From NCBI RefSeq assembly GCF_029028005.1, contig NZ_JAOTPO010000007.1, positions 62,001 to 126,000 on the forward strand: a stretch of 64,000 nucleotides of DNA, written 5' to 3'. The stretch comes from Alkalihalobacterium chitinilyticum. GTDB lineage: Bacteria; Bacillota; Bacilli; Bacillales; Bacillaceae_F. Below are positions 1 to 7,425 of this stretch, piece after piece. Each line of letters opens with the position of its first letter. Positions within the stretch are counted from its first letter, which is position 1. The notes under the pieces are model-generated. The model had not been told where the DNA came from. It made no database searches and was given only the letters and a program-made list of their open reading frames with translations. Made by a program: the position numbers and the translations under genes.

Positions 1-1
1 T

Positions 2-760
2 TCTCTATTAGTATTTGGAAAGATGCAATACGATAATAAATTGAAGGGGATTGCGCAAGAAGCTCACTCGACGTTTAAGGAGATCGAACCATTAGACACC
101 GTAGAACAAAGAGACCAAGTAAGTGATCACGTAGGTTCAGTGCAATTTAGGGGAATTCATCCTGAATTACAAGATAAGCTCATTAGTGCCGTAAGTAGTA
201 ACCAAAGTGTACGAGTTGCATTCGTGGGTTCCAACGCATTGACATCGGATAATGGATATACTCCATGGCCTGATTTAGTAATTCAGGAATTAAACGAGAC
301 TTATGGAGAAGATGTATTTGAAGTAACTGTTTTTGAAGTAGGAAACCGTACAACACATCAAGTGCTAGAAACTGGATTACATAATGAAATCGCAGATTTT
401 CAACCGGATGTTCTACTTTTTGAACCATTAATACTGAATGATAATAATAATTTAACCATCGATGTGACACTGCAAAATCTTACTGCGATTTTGACAGATA
501 TTAGAGCTGTAGCATCGGATGTCTTTATTGTCTTACAGCCACCGAATCCTATTTATCGTCCGAACTATTATCTCGAGCAAACAAGAGAGTTGAAAAGCTA
601 TGCGGAAGAGAATGGTTACACATATCTTGATCATTGGGAAGCGTGGCCGTCAATTACTGATAACGAAATTCAAGATTATATAGATGGTACTCGACCAAAT
701 CAAAAAGGACATGAGATTTGGGCAAGTTCAATAGTAGAATTTTTTAAAGGTGAAGAATAA
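2..760 (+). CDS. SGNH/GDSL hydrolase-like protein (5' end outside window)
   Basis: The reading frame is open to the first bases of the window, so the start codon and probably an N-terminal membrane anchor lie upstream; the first internal Met is at base 23. The visible 245 residues resemble secreted or anchored SGNH-fold proteins of Bacillus. There is a block I-like strand ending in FVGSN, a PWPDLV segment, a PDVLLFEPLILNDN segment and a C-terminal block V-like region, DGTRPNQKGHEIWA. In active SGNH esterases block V normally reads DxxHPN; here Arg stands where the catalytic His is expected, so activity is doubtful. The substrate is unknown. The next small ORF starts 11 bases downstream and is probably cotranscribed. 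Confidence 0.7.
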   Translation, partial: SLLVFGKMQYDNKLKGIAQEAHSTFKEIEPLDTVEQRDQVSDHVGSVQFRGIHPELQDKLISAVSSNQSVRVAFVGSNALTSDNGYTPWPDLVIQELNETYGEDVFEVTVFEVGNRTTHQVLETGLHNEIADFQPDVLLFEPLILNDNNNLTIDVTLQNLTAILTDIRAVASDVFIVLQPPNPIYRPNYYLEQTRELKSYAEENGYTYLDHWEAWPSITDNEIQDYIDGTRPNQKGHEIWASSIVEFFKGEE

Positions 761-770
761 TTAGGAGATT

Positions 771-914
771 ATGGAAATGTCAAAACAAAATCCATTACTT
801 GATATATTATTAGAAGCTTACCGAAAAGGCGAAAAAGAAGGAACTGAGCTTCAGGATCTCATGAAGGAAATTGAGAAAGGTTTGCGTGTATTCGTTGATG
901 AACCAGTAAAATAA
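771..914 (+). CDS. Small hypothetical protein, 47 aa
   Basis: This short ORF begins 10 bases after the SGNH gene, with TTAGGAG as ribosome binding site, and ends just before a strong terminator. The product is soluble and charged, with a Leu-rich helix (NPLLDILLEAYRKGEKEG) and no membrane segment or cysteine. The good RBS, close coupling and terminator make it a credible last gene of the upstream operon. I do not recognise the family. Confidence 0.6.
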   Translation: MEMSKQNPLLDILLEAYRKGEKEGTELQDLMKEIEKGLRVFVDEPVK

Positions 915-920
915 GTTTAA

Positions 921-956
921 GCGATCAGATGAATTATTTTCTGATCGCTTTTTTTA
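921..956 (+). terminator. Rho-independent terminator
   Basis: The stem GCGATCAG/CTGATCGC closes a loop of about 14 bases and is followed by a run of seven T. It ends the transcript of the SGNH-like and 47-aa genes. Confidence 0.9.
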
Positions 957-969
957 ATTTTAATAACAC

Positions 970-1019
970 CGGTACCAGGCACCTTTATCCATTTACTGTG
1001 TTAAAGGTGCCTGGTACCG
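970..1019. repeat. Dispersed palindromic element, copy 1
   Basis: Two perfectly complementary 18-base arms (CGGTACCAGGCACCTTTA and its complement) flank a 14-base loop. It belongs to the repeat family seen at 4164, 19803, 26534, 48130, 52167, 53546, 56897 and 57130. The arms vary between copies but stay complementary. No long T-run follows, so it is not a plain terminator. Confidence 0.9.
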
Positions 1020-1025
1020 TATTTG

Positions 1026-1148
1026 TTAGTTGTGTTTATTTGATTTTCTCATCTTTTCTTTTTTAGAAGTGCTTGGTTTGCCTCCAGAACGTGAAGTAGG
1101 GTTTTCGGCATTTGCATGTTCGACCGCTTGTTCGAGCTTCTTTTTCAT
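1026..1148 (-). CDS. Small basic hydrophilic protein, 40 aa
   Basis: A 40-codon ORF on the minus strand, preceded by a very strong ribosome binding site (CGGAGGTCC, about 4 bases before ATG). The product starts MKKKLEQAVEH and has a Ser/Lys/Asn-rich tail (SRSGGKPSTSKKEKMRKSN). It has no membrane segment. Size and composition recall minor small acid-soluble spore proteins of Bacillaceae, but I cannot match it to a named Ssp family, so that is only a suggestion. Confidence 0.6.
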   Translation of the reverse strand: MKKKLEQAVEHANAENPTSRSGGKPSTSKKEKMRKSNKHN

Positions 1149-1268
1149 CGTAGGACCTCCGAAAATTTAAGTTTTATTTCAGAAGTTAGGTTCTCCTTAA
1201 ATGAAGTATATTACTCCACTCTCAACAATATTTTATACCTTAAAAATAATAGCGCTTTAAAGCGTTGC

Positions 1269-1283
1269 AGGTACCAGGTACCT
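1269..1283. repeat. Truncated copy of the palindromic element
   Basis: AGGTACCAGGTACCT is a short near-perfect palindrome carrying the GGTACCAGG core of the family without the second arm or loop. It is probably a remnant. It lies just beyond the terminator of the amidase gene. Confidence 0.5.
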
Positions 1284-1298
1284 AAAAAAATTACCAAA

Positions 1299-1329
1299 AA
1301 ACCTAAGGTTCTCGATGAACCTTAGGTTT
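1299..1329 (-). terminator. Terminator of the amidase gene
   Basis: Perfect 13-base arms (AAACCTAAGGTTC/GAACCTTAGGTTT) with a 5-base loop. Read on the minus strand, the stem is followed by T-rich sequence. It lies 8 bases past the amidase stop codon. Confidence 0.85.
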
Positions 1330-1336
1330 AATTGTG

Positions 1337-3532
1337 TTATTTATGAAATTCGATCAATGCTTGTAAGAGTGCTTCGGATGCATCCTCATAAAATTTATCT
1401 TGTTTCATCATATTGGCATCATTAGGATTCGTGATAAAGCCTAATTCAACGAGGATACTTGGAATTCTTGTGTAACGAACTACGCCGAAGTTCCCTTCTT
1501 TCACACCGCGATCACGAGTTTTTAGTTGTTGAACGAGATGTTTTTGAGCCACTTGAGCAAGTTGTTGGCTCTGGGCGTGTTGTTGCGCGCGATTCCAAAA
1601 TGTCTCTGTTCCATGTGCCTGTGAATTAGATAATGAATTTGTATGGATACTAACGAAAGAATGGCCGTTCGATGCGTTGGCAATTTCAAATCGTCTGTTT
1701 ACAGAAACAAAGGTGTCTGTAGTACGAGTCATGACGACTTTCGCGCCAGTAGCTTCAAGTTTTTTTTGCAGCTCTATAGATACTCTGAGTGTTACGTCTT
1801 TCTCGCGTAAGCCGTTACCAACGGCGCCTGGATCGCTACCACCATGACCTGGGTCAATGACAATTGTTTTACCTGCTAATGCATTAGTCGGTACAGGACT
1901 AGGACGATTTGGAGTTGATCCACTGCTGTTTTGGTTATTGTTATTAATAGTTACTGTTACATGATCGCCATGTATATATGCCCATTGGTTATTATGCTTA
2001 ATCTTTAGCCAATTGCCGTTCACATTTGTCTCAAAGATGGGAACGGACGCACCGCGAGTGAGCATCCCTACTCGACTACCGGAAGTAGCTGGTGATTGGC
2101 GTATATTCAGAGTCATAACATTAACCGTACCTGTTGCAACAATATTATCCGAGTTATTATTATTATTATTCGAAGAGTTATTGTTGTTTGAGTTGTTATT
2201 GTTAGCAGATACCGTTACGAAATCGGCATGAACGTAAGCCCATTGGTTGTTCATTTTAATCTTCAACCAGTTTCCATTCACGTTTCGTTCATAGATCGAT
2301 ATCGATGCCCCACGATTTAGAGTTCCGACGCGTGTGCCAGAAGTAGAGGCTGTTTGTCTCACGTTTAGTATATTGACGTTAACTGTCCCTGTAGCTACGA
2401 CCGTATTATTGCTATTATTATTGTTGTTGCCAGAGTTCCCACTATTATTATTTTGATTGTTATTGCTAACCGTTACAGTTACGAAGTCGCTATGAACGTA
2501 AGCCCATTGATTATTCATTTTAATCTTCAACCAATTACCATTCACGTTTCGCTCATAGATGGAGACCGATGCACCACGAGCCAGACTACCGACTCGAGTA
2601 CCTAACGTAGAAGCCGTTTGTCTCACATTTAATGAATTGACATTGACCGTACCCGTTGCAATGATTGTGTTGGAACTGCTGTTATTATTATTATTATTAT
2701 TATTTGAATTGTTACTGTTTTGGTTATTGGAACTAGAGCTGATCGTTACAAAGTCACCATGAATGAATGCCCACTGATTGTTGACTCTAATCTTCAACCA
2801 ATTCCCGTTGATATTCCTCTCATAGATGGAAACCGTCGCACCGCGAGCCAGACTACCGACGCGAGTCCCCGTTGCAGAAGCGGTTTGTCTCACGTTTAAT
2901 GAGTTCACATTGACGGTTCCAGTTGCAATGACTGAGTTTGAACTGCTGCTGTTGTTACTATTATTATTGGAATTGTTGGAGTTGCTATTATTATTTCCTG
3001 TGACCGTTATGTAATCGCCATGAACGTAGGCCCACTGATTATTCACTCTAATCTTCAGCCAGTTTCCGCTAATACCAGTTTCATAGATTTGAACAGTGGC
3101 CCCACGAGAAAGACTCGCAACGCGCACTCCTGTTGTAGAAGGTGATTGTCTTACATTTAATGAATTGACGTTAACAGACCCCGTAGCAACGACTGTACCT
3201 GAGTTACTACTTGAGTTATTAGGGCTGTTGCCCACAGGAGTTACGCGAACAAAATCGCCATGAACATACGCCCACTGATTATTCATTTGAATTTTTAACC
3301 AGTTTCCATTGACATTGCGTTCATAAATAGAAACAGTCGCCCCTCGTGAAAGACTGCCAACTCTTGTCCCATTAGTAGATGGAGTTGACCTTACATTTAA
3401 TGAACTGGCCTGAACGGTACCTGTCGCAATGATTTGACTTTGATTTGCATTCGTATGCTGTTCGTAACCAATGTAAAAACTAGAAAGAAGAATAATACAT
3501 AAACATACAATCGCCCATTTACTTCTGACCAT
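1337..3532 (-). CDS. N-acetylmuramoyl-L-alanine amidase with six SH3b domains
   Basis: A secreted cell-wall hydrolase expected to cleave the MurNAc-L-Ala bond. A signal peptide (hydrophobic stretch about residues 6-22) is followed by six SH3b wall-binding repeats. Each carries an LNVRQSPST-like strand and a GNWLKI-NNQWAYVHGDFV core, and they are joined by Asn/Ser-rich linkers. Residues 552-731 form an Amidase_3 catalytic domain. The zinc and catalytic residues are in place: His563 in DPGHGG, Glu577 in LREKD, His630 in SIHTNS and Glu696 in LVELGF. Start: ATG after GGAGCGGGG. Family members usually have one to three SH3b domains, so six is unusual. The near-identical repeats could expand or contract by recombination. 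The gene is monocistronic and has its own terminator. Confidence 0.93.
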   Translation of the reverse strand: MVRSKWAIVCLCIILLSSFYIGYEQHTNANQSQIIATGTVQASSLNVRSTPSTNGTRVGSLSRGATVSIYERNVNGNWLKIQMNNQWAYVHGDFVRVTPVGNSPNNSSSNSGTVVATGSVNVNSLNVRQSPSTTGVRVASLSRGATVQIYETGISGNWLKIRVNNQWAYVHGDYITVTGNNNSNSNNSNNNSNNSSSSNSVIATGTVNVNSLNVRQTASATGTRVGSLARGATVSIYERNINGNWLKIRVNNQWAFIHGDFVTISSSSNNQNSNNSNNNNNNNNSSSNTIIATGTVNVNSLNVRQTASTLGTRVGSLARGASVSIYERNVNGNWLKIKMNNQWAYVHSDFVTVTVSNNNQNNNSGNSGNNNNNSNNTVVATGTVNVNILNVRQTASTSGTRVGTLNRGASISIYERNVNGNWLKIKMNNQWAYVHADFVTVSANNNNSNNNNSSNNNNNNSDNIVATGTVNVMTLNIRQSPATSGSRVGMLTRGASVPIFETNVNGNWLKIKHNNQWAYIHGDHVTVTINNNNQNSSGSTPNRPSPVPTNALAGKTIVIDPGHGGSDPGAVGNGLREKDVTLRVSIELQKKLEATGAKVVMTRTTDTFVSVNRRFEIANASNGHSFVSIHTNSLSNSQAHGTETFWNRAQQHAQSQQLAQVAQKHLVQQLKTRDRGVKEGNFGVVRYTRIPSILVELGFITNPNDANMMKQDKFYEDASEALLQALIEFHK

Positions 3533-3675
3533 AGATTAATCCCCGCTCCGTTAAAATTTTTTATAATAGATGTTGAGATACACTGTAAAAAAAGTGGCGA
3601 GTTCTTTTGCTGTGGTTGTTCAATATATTGAACTTTTAAAGATGCTTTCCCTATTATATAAGTTAAAATCTATCA

Positions 3676-3789
3676 TTATCCGAAACTTAAAAAGTACTTC
3701 CAAATTGTATCTAGGAAAATACCTAATCCACCGAAAAAGATTCCGATGCAGGCAATGCTAACAGGCGATCCCCATTTTACGTCTTTCAA
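3676..3789 (-). CDS. Small hydrophobic protein, 37 aa (TTG start)
   Basis: On the minus strand, AAAGGGGG lies 8 bases before a TTG codon that opens a 37-codon ORF. The product, beginning LKDVKWGSPVSIACIGIFFG, has one clear membrane segment of about 20 residues and an aromatic end (DTIWKYFLSFG). The strong Shine-Dalgarno sequence and spacing support translation. The family is unknown. The overlapping 63-aa frame on the plus strand has no RBS and looks accidental. Confidence 0.5.
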   Translation of the reverse strand: MKDVKWGSPVSIACIGIFFGGLGIFLDTIWKYFLSFG

Positions 3790-4163
3790 TCCATAAACCC
3801 CCTTTCAATTCTGGAGTTATGTTTAATTAACAGGCAGGTGTAAAACTGGTATCTAGCAACTTGAAAGTAATGGATAAGGACCTGCACTGCAAATTAAGTT
3901 ATGTGGTCATCGTCATTAGTCCCGAAAATGAAACTAATGTCTGATGGAAGGTATGGATTCTAATGGTTAATAGTAGTTACATAGGAATAATTAGGTATTA
4001 AAATTATATTAACTCATGAGACAAATTCCGTAAAGACGCTGTCGAACGATAGCGACTTTAGTCATGATCTTTTTCTAGGTATTGGGCTTTACTCTTTGCT
4101 AAACACCTTAATTTAGTGCAGTTGTTAGGGTGTAGTTGAAGTGTTATGCGGTGAAGTTGATGT
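3790..4163. other. Intergenic stretch without a recognisable gene
   Basis: No ORF with an acceptable RBS is seen on either strand. An imperfect hairpin (AAAGACGCTGTC against GATAGCGACTTT) lies near 4030-4060. No clear promoter could be assigned. Confidence 0.5.
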
Positions 4164-4211
4164 GGTAGCAGGTACCTTTAGCTCTCTGCATCGCTAAAGG
4201 TACCTGCTACC
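4164..4211. repeat. Palindromic element, copy 2, overlapping the yvyE 3' end
   Basis: Perfect 19-base arms (GGTAGCAGGTACCTTTAGC and its complement) surround a 10-base loop. On the minus strand the first arm and loop are translated as the last residues of YvyE, and the TAA at the start of the second arm is the yvyE stop codon. Confidence 0.9.
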
Positions 4212-4837
4212 GGGTTTTCGAGGTATTGGGCTTCGCCTGTGACTATAGAGGCTTGGCCGCTTGTTAAGTTTGTCATCCAATCTACAAATTTGTCCGTGGC
4301 TTCTTTCTTAACATAAGCCTGTACCTCTACTTGTTCTAAATAATTGATACCTTTCAAAATATATGGTGACTGACGAAGTTCATTTTCAACTTTTCCGAGC
4401 CAGTGATAGTCGATCGTAGTATGCATCACCTGCATGAGTTTTCGTTCGACAATTCCTACTGCGTTCAACCCTTCACTCGTTGCGCCTCCATATGCGCGAA
4501 TTAATCCGCCCGCTCCGAGCTTGATGCCACCAAAGTATCGTGTAACAACGACGACCGTATCTTTCAAGCCGCGCTTTTTTAACACTTCTAATATCGGAAC
4601 GCCAGCCGTACCGCTCGGCTCACCGTCATCGTTCGCTCTTTGAATTTCATCGTTCTCACCAATGAGATAGGCTGAACAGTTATGCGTGGCATCCCAATGC
4701 TTTTTCTTAATCTTTTCAATAAACTGCTGGGCCTCAGCTTCTGTCGTTGCGCGATCAATATAAGTAATGAACCTGGAGCGTTGAATATTAATTTCATGTT
4801 CTCCATATCCTTTAGTGGTTAAATAAGAAAGTAACAA
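4178..4837 (-). CDS. yvyE: YvyE, YigZ/IMPACT (UPF0029) family protein
   Basis: 219 residues with the two-domain architecture of the YigZ/IMPACT family. The N-terminal UPF0029 domain holds the signature GEPSGTAGVPILEVL and the TRYFGGIKLGAGGLIRAYGGA segment. A smaller C-terminal domain follows. The biochemical role is poorly defined; IMPACT proteins regulate Gcn2 in eukaryotes. As in B. subtilis, the gene lies divergently next to degS, which supports orthology. Oddity: the last residues (about PVAGTFSDAES) and the stop codon come from a palindromic repeat, so the natural C-terminus seems to have been replaced or extended. The catalytic core is unaffected. Confidence 0.9.
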   Translation of the reverse strand: MLLSYLTTKGYGEHEINIQRSRFITYIDRATTEAEAQQFIEKIKKKHWDATHNCSAYLIGENDEIQRANDDGEPSGTAGVPILEVLKKRGLKDTVVVVTRYFGGIKLGAGGLIRAYGGATSEGLNAVGIVERKLMQVMHTTIDYHWLGKVENELRQSPYILKGINYLEQVEVQAYVKKEATDKFVDWMTNLTSGQASIVTGEAQYLENPVAGTFSDAES

Positions 4838-5085
4838 TGGAACCCCACCTTTATCCCCTGATTTTTTAAATGCTTGGCATATATTGTCTAAAAACTATAC
4901 CACAGTTTTACATACCATCGAAACAATCCTGTAATATTACAATGGTATGCTAAATTTGTCCTTGCCCACCGGGAGTTATGGTAAAATGATCATATATAAT
5001 GTACAACTAATCCGTGTCATAATAGATGAAGAATATAAATACTCCCAAATTACTATTGTAAGAGAATTTAAGGTTGGTGGGCGCA

Positions 5086-6204
5086 TTGGCACAATCCGAA
5101 TTAGAGGTAATTATTAAGAAAACGATTGAGACAGTAGACGAGAGTCGCGAACAAGTCTTTCGAATTGGTGAACAATCTCGAAAGGAATTTGCTATTTTAA
5201 ATGATGAATTGAAAGATATTCGCCATAAAGTCGCTAAAGTGATTGATGAAAATGACCGTACGCAATTACATGCGCGTTTTTCTAGAAATCGTCTTGCTGA
5301 AGTGAGTAAAAACTTTAATAAATATAGTAAAGAGGAAGTCAAAGCTGCTTATGAGCAAGCAAATGAGTTCCAGGTTCAGTTAGCAGTTTTACAACAAGAG
5401 GAAATGCGTTTGCGAGAAAGGCGGGACTCGATCGAACGACGAATTGTTTCATTGAAAGAAACAGTGGAACGAGCGGAACGGTTAGTTGGTCAAATGTCGG
5501 TCGTTTATAACTTTCTATCCAGTGACATTCAACAATTAGGTGAAAAATTAGAAGAAGCGAAAGAAAAGCAAGAATTTGGCTTGAAGATTATAGAAGCTCA
5601 AGAAGAAGAACGAAGACGTCTATCACGAGAAATTCACGATGGACCAGCCCAAATGCTAGCAAATGTGATGCTGCGCTCAGAATTAATTGAACGGACATAT
5701 CAAGATAAAGGTATAGATGCGGCTCTAGTAGAGATAAGAGACTTACGGAAAATGGTGAAATCATCCCTTTCAGAAGTAAGAAGGATTATTTACGACCTGA
5801 GACCAATGGCACTTGACGATCTAGGTTTAATTCCAACCCTGTCTAAATACCTAACTACGTTTGAAGAGCGGACAGGAATAGCAATTCGGTTTAAAAGTCT
5901 TGGAAAAGAACGGCGTTTGCAACCTAGGCTGGAAGTTGCGCTGTTCCGCTTAGTTCAAGAAGCGGTACAAAATGCCTATAAGCACGCCGAACCAAAAGAG
6001 GTCCAAGTTAAAATTGAAATTAAATTGAACAAGGTTATAATAATAGTTAAGGACGATGGGAAAGGCTTTGATCAATCAGTAAAAAAAGAAGGGTCCTTTG
6101 GATTACTTGGTATGAAAGAACGTGTCAATATGCTAAAAGGCCAAATGACCATTCAGTCGAAAATTAATGTAGGTACAGGCATTCTAATCGAAGTACCTAT
6201 TTAA
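5086..6204 (+). CDS. degS: DegS sensor histidine kinase
   Basis: Cytoplasmic kinase of the DegS-DegU two-component system, which controls exoenzymes, competence and motility. A long coiled-coil sensor region (about residues 1-160) is followed by a HisKA_3 dimerisation domain with the phosphoacceptor motif EIHDGPAQ (His about residue 184) and a HATPase_c domain with an N-box (EAVQNAYKHAEP) and the DDGKGFD and GSFGLLGMKERV ATP-lid motifs. No membrane segment, as expected for DegS. The frame extends up to TTG at 5074, but the Shine-Dalgarno AAGG/GGTGGG lies between that codon and TTG 5086, so I prefer 5086. degU follows after 128 bases, enough room for a separate degU promoter as in B. subtilis. 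Confidence 0.95.
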   Translation: MAQSELEVIIKKTIETVDESREQVFRIGEQSRKEFAILNDELKDIRHKVAKVIDENDRTQLHARFSRNRLAEVSKNFNKYSKEEVKAAYEQANEFQVQLAVLQQEEMRLRERRDSIERRIVSLKETVERAERLVGQMSVVYNFLSSDIQQLGEKLEEAKEKQEFGLKIIEAQEEERRRLSREIHDGPAQMLANVMLRSELIERTYQDKGIDAALVEIRDLRKMVKSSLSEVRRIIYDLRPMALDDLGLIPTLSKYLTTFEERTGIAIRFKSLGKERRLQPRLEVALFRLVQEAVQNAYKHAEPKEVQVKIEIKLNKVIIIVKDDGKGFDQSVKKEGSFGLLGMKERVNMLKGQMTIQSKINVGTGILIEVPI

Positions 6205-6332
6205 TAACTAGAAGAATTTACCGATGGATGTAATAAAGGAAATCGCAAGTCCACTAGACGCTCTTCGCTGAAACTGGACAAGCAAATCGCAAATCATAAT
6301 AGAAGCAGTTAAAGTTAACGAGAGGTGAAAAC

Positions 6333-7037
6333 ATGTTTAATAAAGATCGAAATATACGTATTGTCATCATTGATGATCATCAACTATTCCGTGAAGGTGT
6401 AAAACGTATTTTAGCAATGGAAGATAACTTTGATGTAGTTGCAGAAGGTGAAGATGGGGAGCAAGCTCTTGCTCTAGTAGAGGAGCATCGCCCGGATGTC
6501 ATCTTAATGGATATTAACATGCCAAAAGTAAATGGTATGGAGGCGACTCGTGATTTAATTCAAAAGTATCCGGATGTAAAAGTTTTAATTCTATCTATTC
6601 ATGACGATGAGTCATATGTGACACACGTATTAAAAACTGGTGCAGCTGGCTATCTATTAAAAGAAATGGATGCTGATGCGTTAATTCAAGCCGTTAAAGT
6701 CGTTGGTGAAGGCGGAGCTTACATTCACCCGAAAGTCACGCATAATTTAATTAAAGACTATCGCCGTCTAGCAAATGAAGATGAAACTGACGCTTCTGAA
6801 ATTGGCTTCCGTGAAGTAGAATACCGCAAGCCGCTTCATATTTTAACACGTCGCGAATGTGAAGTGCTACAACTGATGACAGACGGTTACAGCAACCGTA
6901 TGATTGGTGAAGCGTTATACATTAGTGAAAAAACAGTTAAAAACCATGTAAGTAATATTTTACAAAAAATGAGTGTAAATGACCGTACGCAAGCTGTTGT
7001 TGAATCTATTAAAAATGGTTGGGTTATGGTGAGATAA
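6333..7037 (+). CDS. degU: DegU response regulator
   Basis: NarL/FixJ-type response regulator phosphorylated by DegS. The receiver domain (about residues 8-125) has the acidic pair Asp14-Asp15, phosphoacceptor Asp60 in ILMDINMP, and the conserved Thr/Ser and Lys positions (LILSIHD, YLLKEMD). The C-terminal LuxR-type helix-turn-helix ([17 protein letters not shown]...[14 protein letters not shown]) binds DNA. RBS: GAGAGGTG before ATG. A strong terminator follows. DegU is nearly invariant in Bacilli, and this copy looks full length. Confidence 0.97.
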   Translation: MFNKDRNIRIVIIDDHQLFREGVKRILAMEDNFDVVAEGEDGEQALALVEEHRPDVILMDINMPKVNGMEATRDLIQKYPDVKVLILSIHDDESYVTHVLKTGAAGYLLKEMDADALIQAVKVVGEGGAYIHPKVTHNLIKDYRRLANEDETDASEIGFREVEYRKPLHILTRRECEVLQLMTDGYSNRMIGEALYISEKTVKNHVSNILQKMSVNDRTQAVVESIKNGWVMVR

Positions 7038-7054
7038 ATTCTATAAGATGGTAG

Positions 7055-7092
7055 AAAAGGGTAACTTGTATTATACAGGTTACCCTTTTTTT
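7055..7092 (+). terminator. Terminator after degU
   Basis: A GGGTAACTTGTA/TACAGGTTACCC hairpin followed by seven T closes the degS-degU transcript. Confidence 0.85.
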
Positions 7093-7425
7093 GTATTGAC
7101 TATGTTAGGATATTCATTGTTGTATCGGCCCGTAGATCAAGCCCTAGTTTGCTAACAGACCAAACAAATAGCGACAATCTTTGAGAAAAGAGCGTCTATT
7201 TTAGAACTTTGATTTTTGGTTACTACTAAGTAAATGGTAGGGATATTGTTTTCAGTTGGGGGATGAAGGAAACACCCATCGAAAAGAGTGTAAGCTTTAT
7301 CGATACCTCTTCTAAATTAGTAACTTTTAAATTTATTGTAAATTAATAGTAAAATAGTAGTGTATTTAGTGAGGCTTCTGTAATATAATTTTAAAATAAA
7401 AAACTAGTAAATTTGGAGGAGACAA
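7093..7425. other. Intergenic region upstream of the zinc-ribbon gene
   Basis: No ORF with an RBS was found. The AT-rich end (7320-7400) probably contains the promoter of the next gene, but no confident -35/-10 pair could be chosen. Confidence 0.4.

Noticed and set aside
2013-3014. Leu-rich ORFs on the plus strand (LLLLLLELL)
   Set aside because: They are antisense shadows of the Asn/Ser-rich linkers of the SH3b amidase and lack RBS.
3570-3761. 63-codon plus-strand ORF
   Set aside because: No RBS; the opposite strand carries a short membrane-protein ORF with a good RBS.
7037-7053. 17-base identity AATTCTATAAGATGGTA shared with 20538-20554
   Set aside because: One AT-rich match of this length is expected with fair probability by chance in 64 kb, and no structure or shared context supports it.
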